A DNA stretch of 64,000 bases from Zantedeschia hybrid cultivar (taxonomy: Eukaryota; Streptophyta; Magnoliopsida; Alismatales; Araceae). The notes beneath the pieces are model-generated. The model did no database searches, was not told where the DNA came from, and saw only the letters and a list, made by a program, of their open reading frames with translations. Location of the stretch: NCBI GenBank assembly GCA_030544215.1, contig JARZZO010000011.1, forward strand, positions 42,871,001 through 42,935,000. The letters are read 5' to 3'. This document shows, one piece after another, positions 33,363-45,387 of the stretch. Made by a program: the position numbers and the translations under genes. Position 1 is the first letter of the stretch. Each line of letters begins with the position of its first letter.

Positions 33363-33660
33363 TTTTCTATGAGCTTTATCGTTGAGTAACTCCTTGCAGT
33401 TCCTCTTCTAGTGACCATACTGCTTACAGTAGAAGCAATCACCTTTTACTACTCTTTGAACATTGTTCTTCTTCCTTTTATCGTTAGCTATCTTCACTGC
33501 CTCAAGGGTATCCAATGTCGGTTTAGAAGGACGATCAGCTCCAAGGAAGTAAGCAATGTGCTTAGATCTGAAGACATTCTTTAGGTTTCTTAGCCAATCC
33601 GAGTAGTTCAGGCAAGTCAAATATTTGGCATCAAGTATGCCACGGAGTGGTTATTCGACA
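33363..33660 (-). pseudogene. Copia3 gag remnant with large deletion
   Basis: The start of gag (LNYSDWLRNLKNVFRSKHIA) is followed within about 35 codons by the zinc knuckle CFYCKQYGH, after which a stop replaces the next residue. In Copia1 these landmarks are about 220 codons apart, so most of gag is deleted. The start codon region is also damaged by small shifts. The fragment cannot make a working capsid protein. Confidence 0.82.
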
Positions 33661-33905
33661 ATATTATTCCCTACAGAAGATAAGTAATCTATTTAGCACA
33701 TGTTCAATTATTAAATTTTAAAACAAGACATGGTCTTTTGTTCAAGTTTTAACTCTCATTAATTCTCGAGGGACTATATAACCCTCAGTTATACAGAACG
33801 GGAGACGCCGACAATCTTCTAATGGGGATCATAATCTCAATGACTTGCAGTACAACCTTGTGGATAGCACAAGAAAGCTGTAAAACAATCAAAGAGCACC
33901 CATCT
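33661..33905 (-). other. Copia3 leader, gag-proximal part
   Basis: Short non-coding stretch between gag and solo LTR B. It holds one unit of the leader dyad (TTGTGGATAGCACAAGAAA, 33858) and a diverged version of the hairpin block near ACAGAACGGGAGA (about 33795-33808). Confidence 0.65.
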
Positions 33906-34534
33906 TGTAACGACCCGCCACCCTATAATCGCGGATCCGATTACTAAATGGGTACCGAATCAATAATTTGGAGCTAAACCAGGATCTTGATAAGTCTGGG
34001 AAATAAATAATAAACTAAGCTAAACATTCACATCGCATTGAATTGAAAAGGAAGTGCAAGAATTAAAAATTATTACAATGCGACTCGACACGGCAAATAA
34101 TTACATACTCCAACTGAAAAGAAATAATTAAGCGTACATGCCAGAAAATAAAATAATAACTACATCGGGGCATACCCCGGAACAACGGCTGCTGGCGCGC
34201 AACCCAAGGCAGCACTCTCCTCGCTATGCCTGCCAGGAACCCTCACCTGAAAACCGCAGGGGTGAGTCTCATCGAAAAAGACTCAGTAGGGATCCTTCGA
34301 TCCCCACCGCCCACTCACGCACCCACAAATGCAGCAACACAAATGTAGATGATTTAAGTAAGTAAAGCAGTAAACACAATTCCTAAATTTCGATATAAAA
34401 CACATGCATTTAAAATATAACATGCACAACCTTGAAACCATTCTACCACGGAGCCCACAACCAACGTGTCGGTAAAACACGCCAACCACAAGGCCGAATG
34501 CGGGAAACACCGACTCGCTGAGACCAAACAATAA
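33906..34534 (-). mobile_element. Solo LTR B, left part
   Basis: Begins TGTAACGACCCGCC after CATCT (33901-33905). It continues at 46920 after Copia2 and ends CAATCCTTACA at 48465, followed by a second CATCT (48466-48470). Total about 2.17 kb without the Copia2 duplication. It is a Tekay-like LTR, related to A but more diverged. Confidence 0.92.
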
Positions 34535-36106
34535 TGATAGAATTGGGTGGCCTCAAAGCCAATCATTGTACATTCTAGTTCAAATTATTAATAAAGGCAA
34601 TTATTTCTTCATTTACAGTTCTTGCAAATTAACTATCGTAATGAAGGTCCGTAGACAAATGTATGGGATATTGAATCATGATGAGATCAATATCCTTAGT
34701 CACTTGTCTTAAACAGTTCTCGATCATAGGATATTTGAGATGGATATTAAATATCCGATAAGATCGACACAAGTTATGTCTGCTCATGTGATGAGGGTGA
34801 ATGATCTCATATTCACTCGTGCGGTGACACTAAGAAAAACTTGTGGGTGCTCATTAGAGAATGAGTTCACTGAACAGACCCAAACAAGAATTCCTGGATG
34901 GTAATTATACCTATTAGTCAACTAGGGAATTCAATCGTTGCAGTAGCACAATTGGTCCTTTGACCTGAGTCACCAATGATACCTTGTTTGTAAACCATTG
35001 TGCCTTGATTCTCTGACTTGTGGACTTTAACCATTAAGCCCACGATACTCAGTTTCTCAGATACGGTGGAAAGCTTGCGAAGGTAATTGAGTGAGCAACA
35101 ATGGATCACTCACTCTTGGTATAAGACTGGAGAGAGAATGTCCTATGGATGTGTACACAGAAATCCCTGGCCAGGGTCAAATGAAAGAGATATCTTTCTA
35201 GAAATTAACTGAGTACTGGAATCCATCTAAATAATGCGATAGAGGGTTTGACTATAAAACCATACCCTTGCATTATTGGGACATTGGATGAGTGAAGGAT
35301 TTTATCTGTGCGGTATCTGCAGACGGAAATGTTCAAATAAAGGGAACAATATCCCTTATATCTTTTGGGATCATGAGGTAGTGTTTGGTACCGTTCATGA
35401 TCAGAAGGCAAAGTGGATTAATCATCAAATGATAAACCACTTATTTATTAAATTAATCATTTAACATATGATGTTTAAATATTAATTAATAAATATTAAA
35501 CTTTAGAATTAGTTATAAGTTTAATGGGCCTAAAACCGGACTGATATATGGGCCTAGAGGGTCACACACATAAGAGTTCTCGTCAGACGGTGAGAGACGT
35601 TAAATTTCATGCTTATCTGGATTTTTATGAAAAGCCGCAGGATAAACATGAATATTTAATGGAGATTTATCCAAGGCCAAACTCTTGGATAATTATGAGG
35701 ATTAATCCTTGTGCTTATCCTTATTTCTTATATAAGGAGGCCAAGGGGAGGGGTAAAAGAAGTTGGACGAATTACACACCCCAAGATTCTCTATCTCCTC
35801 TCTCTCTCTCTCTTTCTCTCTCTTGGAGTAGATCTTTCTCTTTTTACGCATGGTGGATTTGAGATCGGGTCGGAGCACTCAAGTCGAGGAGGAAAACGCG
35901 TCTGCAGCGGGAGCTCGTGTGGATGCCTCTAGAGATCGTGCGCGTGCGCGATTACTGAGTCGGAATCATCCACGGGAGATTCGAAACCCCGCAAAGGTGA
36001 AGAACCGTTCTTCCCGCGTTTAATTTTATTGTCCGTTTTACGATCCCAGCAACCGATACATAGGAATCGATTTAATTTTCCGCTGCGTTCTAGGCGATTC
36101 GTAACA
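34535..36106 (+). repeat. Copia2 5' LTR (1572 bp)
   Basis: Runs TGATAGAATTGGG to GGCGATTCGTAACA. Candidate TATA box TATATAA at 35729-35735 precedes a CT-rich leader (35785-35825). Compared with the 3' LTR it lacks 14 bases near 34688, between two copies of GAGATCA, a repeat-mediated deletion. Otherwise the two LTRs are very similar. Confidence 0.93.
35729..35735 (+). promoter_or_regulatory. Candidate TATA box in Copia2 5' LTR
   Basis: TATATAA within CTTATATAAGGAGG. It is conserved at 46544-46550 and, on the minus strand, at 12232-12238. Confidence 0.6.
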
Positions 36107-36107
36107 G

Positions 36108-36121
36108 TGGTATCAGAGACA
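36108..36121 (+). other. Copia2 primer binding site for tRNA-iMet
   Basis: TGGTATCAGAGACA one base after the LTR. The first 11 bases match the initiator tRNA complement; Copia1 has TGGTATCAGAGCCA. Confidence 0.88.
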
Positions 36122-38212
36122 AGTTGCTGGTTTGATCGTAAAACAACATCGTTTTACGTGATAATTTCTCGTTATGCATGAAGAACCTATATTGTACATG
36201 TTCTTGGGCTAAAAATTATTTAAAATCAGGGAATCGTTCCCCGCGTTTTTGGCATGTCTAAAATCATTGGGATATAATCCCGGATTTAAATAAGCTTTTT
36301 CTTGGGGTTGCTCCAAATGGTAGGAGATTATCATGATAATCTTTGGGGAGCCACAGGGATGATCCCTGTTTTCTATGGCAGTCTGGTTCGACTAGATTCA
36401 TCTCCGATGATAACTGGAGATTCCCCTTCACAGGTGGCCTCCATCTCTCATTCCAGCGGCAACCCAGCCTTGCGGGATAACATAAACGAGATATGTGTAC
36501 AGGGAGTTTGAGGTGTTTCTGGGAACCGTAGGGAAGGTCCTTGGTTTCCTATCACCATCTAGGGTGGCCTAAGAGATCTCCGGTCACAACCCGTACTTCC
36601 TAAGCCCGACGGCGACTTGCTCCTTCCTTCTTGAGAGCATGCTAAGAAAACGCATGCAGAACGTCCCCGCAAAGGCTACTTCAGACATCCGGCGACGTTT
36701 GACGCCGTCGATGACGTCCACCGGCGCCGTGGGGACCGGCCGGAGCCCCGTCGTCCATCGGCTGGGCCGGGGGAAGGGGGGGGGGGGGGCAACCCTCCTC
36801 GTTATCTTGATTGCCTGCAGCATGCAGGTTTAAAGGGAGGACCGGCGAGATTTTAAGGACGTCCGGCAACGCTTGGAGCACCGCCGGCCATGTTAGCCGG
36901 CGCCGGAGGGTCCGGCCGGCGCTTCCCCGGGCCCTACCGCGGTCGCCAGCATGCTGCCCCGCCGACTGGCCCACGAACCAGGCGGCGCCCCTGCCAGAAA
37001 CCCTAATCGGGCAGCGGGGGCGACTGGCGCGTGGGCCAGTGGGCCGGCCCGCCCGGAACCGCTGACCCGCGCCAGATCCGGACCGGGTCCGGACCCGGCC
37101 GACCCAGCAGCCCACCCGAACCATTTTAAACCCCTTTTTAGCCCCATTTTAAACCCTTTTTAGCCCATTTTAAAATTGTTTTAAAATAGAAATTTTATAG
37201 GGATAATTATTCTTATTATTATTAACAGATTATTAAACTGTTTAATAACTGTTAATTCATTCAAAGGGTTTTATTGATTATAGGGTATTGGTTAATTATT
37301 TAAAATTGCTTTAGATTATTAACTTCCCTATTAAATCAATTAAGTTTAAAATGGTTTTAAACTTATTTTACGCATAACTTGATTTTATTATGTTGTTCAA
37401 ATTAGTTGAGCGTCCTTTTAATAACTAAATAGTTTAGTTATATCTTTTGTCAATAATATTGTGAATACTTATTGAATTACACTTGAAATAATTGTTATTT
37501 CAAAATCTTATGGTATTACAATTTTATATTTATAAAAGTTAATACCAACTGTAATTATATGATAATTATGATGCATGTGATGTGTTTTTTTATAGGTGGG
37601 ATGATCATGGACTTAGTTTTATCATGTGATGATTGATGTGAATGAATGCGATGCATATTTCATTTGGTATTTTAAAATAAGACCTGCGTGTCCTCCTCTC
37701 TCTTAATCCAAATGTACTTTCTATCTTCCTATAAGATTGTACTCCCCTTGATAAGATCAAGGTTTCTTATTATTTAAATGTACATTCATGGACCTGCGAG
37801 TCCTAAATTTTATATTTAAATGTTACGGATTAAGTTTAGAGGACGGGATCTTCTGAAGACACCTTTGGAGGAAGGACTCGCATCAAATGGAACCAGTGTT
37901 GCTGTTTTCACATTAGGATTCTATTATGGATCATCGTTTGGCTCCGATGATTCCATAGTAGCTTAAGCAGTCCATGATCATCCCTATTTATTTTTCTGCA
38001 TATATGTGATATTTGTGGACTATGCTATCATATATATATATTTCTATTAAGTATTATGATACTTCAAATCGAAATACTATTGATAGCATGATTTTTATAA
38101 ATCAACTCAAAAATCTTCTTTTAAAATTTAAGTTGTAAATGTGAGATATTCAGAATAATCCACGTAACCCACCGTCATTATAAATCTAAGGATAATTCTT
38201 ATTTCAAATAGA

Positions 38213-38508
38213 TTTGTTGTGCTACCACAAGGTCTATTTGATTTAGAAATTAACCTAGGACTACGACATGTGATGTCATTAAGATAAATGGACAAATAGT
38301 GTAGTTTTGTTGTGCTACCACAAGGATTGTACTATGAATTCATCTTATCTGAGTAATGATGGATAAACTTAACTGAATCATTTGATTTGTTGTGCTACCA
38401 CAAGGTCATCATGATTCAGGGGTTAAATTTGATCGGATATTGCAAATGTTGCAATTGTCAAGAGTTGACTGCCTAAGGGACTTGATGTGATTTGTTGTGC
38501 TACTACAA
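38213..38508 (+). repeat. Four-unit dyad array in Copia2 leader
   Basis: TTTGTTGTGCTACCACAA starts at 38213, 38306, 38386 and 38491 (the last has ACTACAA). Spacings are 93, 80 and 105 bases, exactly those of Copia1 in transcript order. The last unit's substitution still allows a G-U pair in RNA. Confidence 0.88.
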
Positions 38509-38548
38509 GATCACATGTATGATGCCCGAAGGATTCTGATCCCCACTA

Positions 38549-38567
38549 GGAGATTACCGGAATCTCC
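38549..38567 (+). other. Hairpin upstream of Copia2 gag
   Basis: GGAGATT, loop ACCGG, AATCTCC: a perfect 7 bp stem about 130 bases before the gag ATG, shared in position with Copia1. Confidence 0.55.
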
Positions 38568-38695
38568 CGTTCTGTATATTAGAGGGTCATACAGATCGCC
38601 GAAAAATAGTGGGAGCATAAATCTAGATTAAAAGTCCTAAATCTGATTTTAAGAACTATCTGGTCATTTTTCATTATATTTCCTTGTAGGTCGCT

Positions 38696-41600
38696 ATGTC
38701 GTCACCTAACCCCCTTCGTTGCATACTTGATGCAAATAAACTCACGGGACCTAATTACATTGACTGGTTACGCAACCTGAAGATTGTCCTAAGGTGTGAA
38801 AAGCTAGCGTATGTCCTGGATCAACTAGATCCAGAACAACCTGGTGAAAATGCTAACGAGGATGAATTAATGATGTTTGAAAACTGGAAGGAGGACGCTA
38901 TCAAAGTCCAGTGTTATATGCTTGGTTCAATGAACAATGAACTACAACGACAGCATGATAACATGGAACCTAAGTCCATTCTGAATCACCTACAAGAGTT
39001 GTTTGGTGAACAATCCAGAACAGAAAGATATGAGATATCTAAGAAATTGTTCAGGACCAGAATGAGCGAGGGCACATCTGTGCAAACTCATGTGCTCAAG
39101 ATGATAGAATGGATTGAGAGGCTTGCAGTGCTTGGCTTTGTTATGAACAATGACCTAAGCATCGACTTAATCCTACAGTCCCTTCCAGATTCATTTTCAC
39201 AATTCATTATCAACTTCAATATGAACAAAATTGAAGTTACACTGGCTGAGTTGCTCAACATGTTGAAGACAATAGAAGGCACTATCCAGAAAAATAAGCC
39301 ACATGTTATGCTTGTTGGTAAGACCAATAAGAAAAGAAAAGTTGGACAGACCTTTAAAAAAGGTAAGCCTAAAAAGCTAGTGAAAAGCAAACCGGCGGTT
39401 CAAAAGGACAAAGCTAAAGTCAATGATAAAGGTCAGTGTTTCCACTGCCATAAAGAAGGTCACTGGAAGAGAAACTGCAAGATTTATCTAGTAGAAAAAG
39501 CAAAGGAGAAGCTTGGTAAAGTTTCATGTATACTCATGATCGATCTTAACTTGTCTTATAGAGAATCAACATCTTGGGTATTAGATACTGGATGTGTTTC
39601 TCATATCTGCAATAACTTGCAGGTGCTAACAAGTAAAAGAAGATTGAACCGCGGAGACGTGGATCTGAGACTTGGGAATGGAGCAAAAGTTGTTGCGTTA
39701 GTTGTGGGGACAGCAAGACTTCAGATGCCGTCAGGAGACTCATTGGAACTAATAGATTGTTATTATGTTCCAACCATTATTAGGGAAGGATATTCTATGA
39801 AACTTGAGAATAAAGGTTGTTCCATTTATCAAGGAGACAAATTGTTTGCTTCTAGATATTTTTTGAATGGATTATATTTACTTGATATTTCATATGATGT
39901 TTGTCTAGTAAATAAGTCTATTGAACGAGTAGATAAGGATGTGAACAAATCATACCTATGGCATTGTAGGCTCGGTCATATAAATGAGAACATGATCATT
40001 AGATTGCAAAAGAATGGATATCTTGATCCATTTGATTATGAATCATTTGCAACTTGTGAAACTTCTCTCATGGGAAAAATGACCAAAGCTCTATTTTCAG
40101 GACATGGAGAAAGAGCTGAGGACTTATTGGAACTAATACATAGTGATGTATGTGGTCCAATGTCCACTCATGCTATGGGTGGTTACTCATACTTCGTTTC
40201 ATTTACAGACGATTTCTCAAGATATGGCTACATATATTTAATGAAATATAAGTCAGAAGTCTTTGAGAAATTTAAAGAGTTCAAAAATGAAGTTGAGAAC
40301 CAGACTGGAAAGAGTATCAAAACTCTTCAATCAGATCGAGGGGGTGAATACTTAAGTACAGAATTCACACAATATCTTAAGAATAATGGTATTTAGTCTC
40401 AATGGACTCTTCCCTATACACCACAATTAAATGGTGTATCGGAAAGGAGAAATCGTACTCTATTAGATATGGTACGATCAATGATGAGTTATGCTAAACT
40501 TACAATCTTTTTATGGGGATATGCACTATTGACTACTGCATATCTATTGAACAAAGTTCCCAGTAAGTCAGTATCTTCCACTCCATATGAGATATGGAAA
40601 GGAAAGAAACCGGACTTTAAGCATGTTAGAGTTTGGGGTTGTCCTGTACATGTCAAAAGACATGATCCAGTCATGACAGAAAAGTGTAGATTTGTAGGAT
40701 ATCCAAAAGAGACTTTTGGATATTATTTCTATCAGCCCAGCGATCAAAGGGTGTTTGTCGCAAAAAGAATTGTCTTCTTAGAGAAAGAATATCTTTCAAA
40801 AGAAGACAGTGGGAGCAAGATAGAACTGGAAGAAATTCCATACTCATAAATCAATACTGGCTCATCTACTGAACCATTGACTCAAGAACTTGTTCAAGAT
40901 AATACACAAAAGGTTCGCAGATCAGGTAGAGTGCCTAAGCAGCCTGAAAGATATGTTAGACATATCGATGATGGCAAACCAAAAGTGCACTTAAATGAGG
41001 ATGATGATCCTCAAACCTACCAAGAAGCCATGAATAGTCAAGAATCAGAGAAATGGCAAGAGGCAATGAATTCAGAAATTCAGTCCATGTATGCCAACCA
41101 AGTTTGGAACTTGGTTAATCTGCCAGAAGGTATAGTACCTATTGGCAGTAAATGGATCTTTAAAAGAAAGATCAGGACAGATGGACAGATTGACACATAC
41201 AAGGCATGGCTGGTAACGAAAGGATATCGTCAAAGGCAAGGCATTGACTATGACGAAACCTTTTCTCCAGTTGCCATGATTAAGTCAATCAGAATACTTC
41301 TTGCTATCGCCGCATTCTATGATTTTGAAATATGGCAAATGGATGTGAAAACAGCATTCCTTAACGGGAACCTTCAAGAAGAGGTGTATATGATACAACC
41401 TGAAGGATTCACTTCCAAAGAACATTCAAGCAAGGTATGCAAGCTGCAAAGATCCATTTATGGATTAAAGCAGGCATCCCGAACTTGGAACTTAAGATTT
41501 GATGAAGCAATCAAATCTTATGACTTAATTAAGAATGAAGATGAACCTTGTGTATACAAAAAGACTAGTGGGAGCGTAATTACCTTTTTGGTACTTTACG

Positions 41601-42583
41601 TTGATGACATTCTACTCATTGGGAATGATGTAGGAATGTTGTCATCAGTAAAGACTTGGTTATCCAAAAACTTCTCCATGAAAGATTTGGGAGAAGCATC
41701 CTATATTCTGGGAATAAGGATCTATAGAGATAGGTCCAAAAGGATGCTTGGCTTATCCCAATCTATGTACATAGATACCATAGTCAAAAGGTTTGGCATG
41801 GAAAATTCCAAGAGAGGCCTCGTTCCAATGAGGCATGGAATTTATCTCTCTAAAGGAATGTTTCCCAAGACACCTGAAGAGAAAGCATACATGGATAGAG
41901 TTCCTTATGCCTCGGCAATAGGATCTATCATGTATGCAATGCTATGTACTAGGCCTGATGTGGCACACCCACTAAGTGTCACTAGTAGGTATCAGGCTGA
42001 TCCAGGTGAAGAACACTGGAAGGCGGTGAAATGTATCTTTAGATAGTTAAGAAGAACTAAGGATCTATTTCTCGTCTATAGAGGAAACGACTTGGAACTT
42101 CGAGGCTTTACTGACTCGAGTTTCCAGTCAGATATGGATGATAGCAAATCCATGTCTGGATTTGTGTTCATATTAAATGGAGGTGCAGTAAGTTGGAAAA
42201 GTTCCAAACAAGAAACAACTGCAGATTCGACGACCGAAGCAGAATATATTGCTGCAGCTGAAGCAGCCAAGGAGGCGGTTTGGATGAAGAAGTTCATCTC
42301 TGCACTTGGAGTAGTTCCAAGTATTTCAGATCCCGTTCCATTATTGTGTGACAACAATGGGGCTATAGTTCAAGCAAAGGAGCCAAGATCACATCAGAAG
42401 TCAAAGCACATTCTGAGACGATTTCATCTGATTCGTAAGATTATCGCCCGAGGAGATATAATAGTTGAGAAAGTCTCATTTGAAGATAATGTAGCAGATC
42501 CCTTGACTAAGCCATTGTCTCAAAACAATTTAGAACGTCACCTTAAGTCTATGGGACTTAGACACATGGGTAATTGGCTATAG
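38696..42583 (+). pseudogene. Copia2 gag-pol polyprotein, three nonsense codons
   Basis: One frame from ATG 38696 to TAG 42581-42583, with stops at 40394-40396 (TTG to TAG relative to Copia1), 40847-40849 (CAA to TAA) and 42044-42046. Domains: gag; zinc knuckle CFHCHKEGHWKRNC; protease WVLDTGCVSHIC; pre-integrase LWHCRLGHINENM; integrase with SDVCGPM, SDRGGEYLS and SERRNRT; RT with WQMDVKTAFLNGN and LYVDDILLIGND; RNase H EAEYIAAAEAAKEAVW. Two in-frame losses against Copia1 remove about ten residues after the protease (VPTIIREGYS) and about four after HVKRHDP. The integrase core aspartate context is LQSDRGGEY rather than LRSDRGGEY. Confidence 0.95.
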
Positions 42584-42597
42584 TCCAAGTGGGAGAA

Positions 42598-42654
42598 TGA
42601 TAGAATTGGGTGGCCTCAAAGCTAATCATTGTACATTCTAGTTCATATTATTAA
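42598..42654 (+). repeat. Copia2 3' LTR, first part
   Basis: Begins TGATAGAATTGGG directly after purine tract AAGTGGGAGAA. It is cut after 57 bases by solo LTR C, whose ATTAA duplication (42650-42654, 45388-45392) marks the insertion. Confidence 0.93.
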
Positions 42655-45387
42655 TGTAACGACCCGCCATCCTATGACCGGAAATCCGGTCACTAAATGG
42701 ATGTCGGCCCATTAACTGCGGGTTCACACCCAGATCTCACACAACACATCTGGAGGAGTAAGTGCTAAACAAGGCTAAATATGACAATCACACGGACTAC
42801 AAAGGTATAACAAGTGCGCAGCAAGGAAAGTAATAATGTCCGTATACAGTCCAACAATAATTACATGTCCAACAATTAAATAAGTACAGGCAGAAGGAAA
42901 GTACAACAACATCGGGGCATACACCGGAACTAAGACAGCTGCTGGTCCGCACACCAAGAAGACACTACGCTTCCGCTCGCCACGAAGTCCACACCTGAAA
43001 CCGCAGGGAGTGAGCCACACCAGAAATGGGCTCAGTAGGGATCATCCGATCCCCTGCCTCCCACTCACACACCCACAAGTGCAACAACAGGAATATATGG
43101 CAATTAAGTAAAGCAGTAAACATAGCACTCAACCTGATAGGAACCGTACGATAAGCAGTGTAACAAGAACAGTACCAAGTAACCCGAAGAACCCAACACA
43201 AAGTCACGTCTCACAGTCAAGTCCACGAAGCGACTGAACCACACTGTCGACCGAAGTCAAATGTCGCCTCCCAACACTACCACCACTGCTCACGCCTGTC
43301 CACCCCTACAGTGTTCCGGGGCACTGTAGGGTGAGGCAGTGAGCCAAACTAGGACTAGCTGGACTCAGTGTACCGCCACTGCCAGCTACGTGTGCACACA
43401 AGCAGTCTAGACTACTGTCCTACCGTCCGGATTGCCTCCACGCTAGGCCTCAGTGCTTCAGGAGGGCCCTGGGGACCGGCGAACCCCCGTCAAGCCGAAG
43501 CTACAGGAACTACCCACAAACCCAACTCTCCCGGGCTGCGTTAGGCCAAAGGGCTAAGGGTACCACTCGTAACCTTGATCAAAGGTCACATCAGGCCCGA
43601 TGGCTAAAGGGTAAACCAACTCCCACCAGTAACACCACCAGCTCCACAGCAAGAAACACGCCAGAAGCTGTCACGACAACCAAAGGAAACCCCGACCCGC
43701 TGAGACCAAACAGCAACCCCTCGGATAGCACACCAGCTACTCCGGCCCGACGGGCTCAAGGTGGTTCTGCTTCCCTCAGCCAAAGGTAAAACACAACAAG
43801 CACCCCTCCTCACAGACACCATGGCCCTTCTCCCATCAGCCTATGGTGACAAATGGAAACCACAGTCATTCCGAATCCATATTCGTACAAGCACACACAC
43901 ACAACATGATTCCATTCGTACAGTAAACCTCCGTCTCAGCGTACAGTTGAAGCACACACACATAGGTGATGAAATCTCATTCATGCAGAAGTCCTCAGTC
44001 TCAGTATACAACTCAAAGCATGCATCTGAACCATCCCCCCATGAAATATACATGAAATAACAGGATTTAAGCATTTCTGTCTTGAATCGCGTCGACCAAG
44101 ACCCTCAGACAGGTTTATTAAAAGCCATATTATCCCTTAAAACGCGTCCACCAGTGAAGCCGTCGTTTAAAACGCGTCAGGGTCGCCAGACGCCATTCAA
44201 CCCAGAAATCCAGTATTGCAGAACCCTTAAACGGGGGCATTTCCTGCCTAAATGGCGTCATGATGGCCCGACGTCCTTCTGAAAGGCGTCGTCCATTCAT
44301 GACGTCATTTAGCGCCAGAACCCCTAATTCAGGAAACCTCGAACAGGGAGGTTTCTGCCCTAAAACGCGTCGTACTGACCCGACGTCTTTCGGAAAGGCG
44401 TCGACCAGGTACGACGCCATTTAGCGCCAGAAACCAGGTTTCCTGGTTCAACCCGAGGGTTTCTCCCTTGATCCCAAGCACCCCGAAAAGCCCCAAAACC
44501 AAAGGGGGAGGAAGAGAAACCCAACCATCACAAGCATGCTACAAAATCACGTTTACAAGCACCGCCATTCCCACAAGGAATCCCCCTAAACATGCTCAAT
44601 CTAGCCCCAAACACGTCACGTCACGCCAAGAAACATACGAGCCACACATGCAAGGTTCGTCCCCCTACCGGTTCTTGAACTCCGCCAAGCTCCGTGCCAC
44701 CGTCCCGCCGCACCGCACACCGCCGCCGGTACCCTCGAGGACGCCGCCACTCCGCCGGGACGTCGGCCGCCGTCCGGACAGTGGAACACCGCGAAGGAAG
44801 TGGTGGAGGTAGAGGTGAGAGGTAAGGTGGTGTTGGAGTGGTGGAAGAGGAAGAAGAGGAAGGGAAGGGGAGGAAGAGCGTCGGAGAGGGCGAGGAGAGA
44901 GAGAGTGAAGGCGAGAATGAGGGAAAGAAGGGGAGGCTCGCGGGGTCAATCCGAAACCAGCTGAAACGCGTCAATCGAGGCAGACGCCTATCAGTCTGAC
45001 AGGACGGCCGTACTGACAGCGGTCTGAAACGCGTCACCCTCCACGGACGCCGTTCAGACGACAGGACAGGCTGTACTGACAACGCTCTGGCGCCGCACCC
45101 GGACATCGCAGAGGTCACAGTCTGAATCGCGTCGATCGACATGGACGCCGTTCAGACGATGTGACCGGGGCCGTACTCTCGCGGCCCGAAACCCGCCCAC
45201 GTGGCGCACACGTGGCACAACACCCAGCAGACCTAAATGGCGTCCACACAACCTGACGCCTTTTGAAAGGCGTCGAACAGTGCTGACGCCATTCAGCCAG
45301 AAATCTCAAGACCCTCCTCAAGGTCCAAACCAGGGGATCCGGCCCGAACCCGACCCGAATACTGAACCCGAAACCTCAGTCCTTACA
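42655..45387 (-). mobile_element. Solo LTR C, Tekay-like (2733 bp)
   Basis: Plus strand TGTAACGACCCGCC to CAGTCCTTACA, flanked by ATTAA on both sides. It is longer than and diverged from A and B (for example CCTATGACCGGAAATCCGG in place of CCTATAATCGGGGATCC). GCGTC/GACGC palindrome modules lie at about 44085-44425 and 44965-45300. A pyrimidine/GA-rich middle gives spurious ORFs. It is the innermost insertion. Confidence 0.93.

Larger units (their letters stand above)
36122..38695 (+). other. Copia2 5' leader
   Basis: About 2.6 kb of non-coding leader. It starts with hairpins CGTAAAAC/GTTTTACG (36137-36158) and AAGAAC/GTTCTT (36181-36205). A G/C-rich part follows (36660-37110, with a G-run at 36776-36788), then A/T-rich sequence (37160-37560), the four-unit dyad array (38213-38508) and hairpin 38549-38567. 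ORFs in the G/C-rich part lack domain support. Confidence 0.75.

Noticed and set aside
36776..36788. G-run (and C-run at about 19200-19213) as possible G-quadruplex signals
   Set aside because: Single homopolymer runs without the spaced G-tracts needed. Length may also reflect sequencing slippage.
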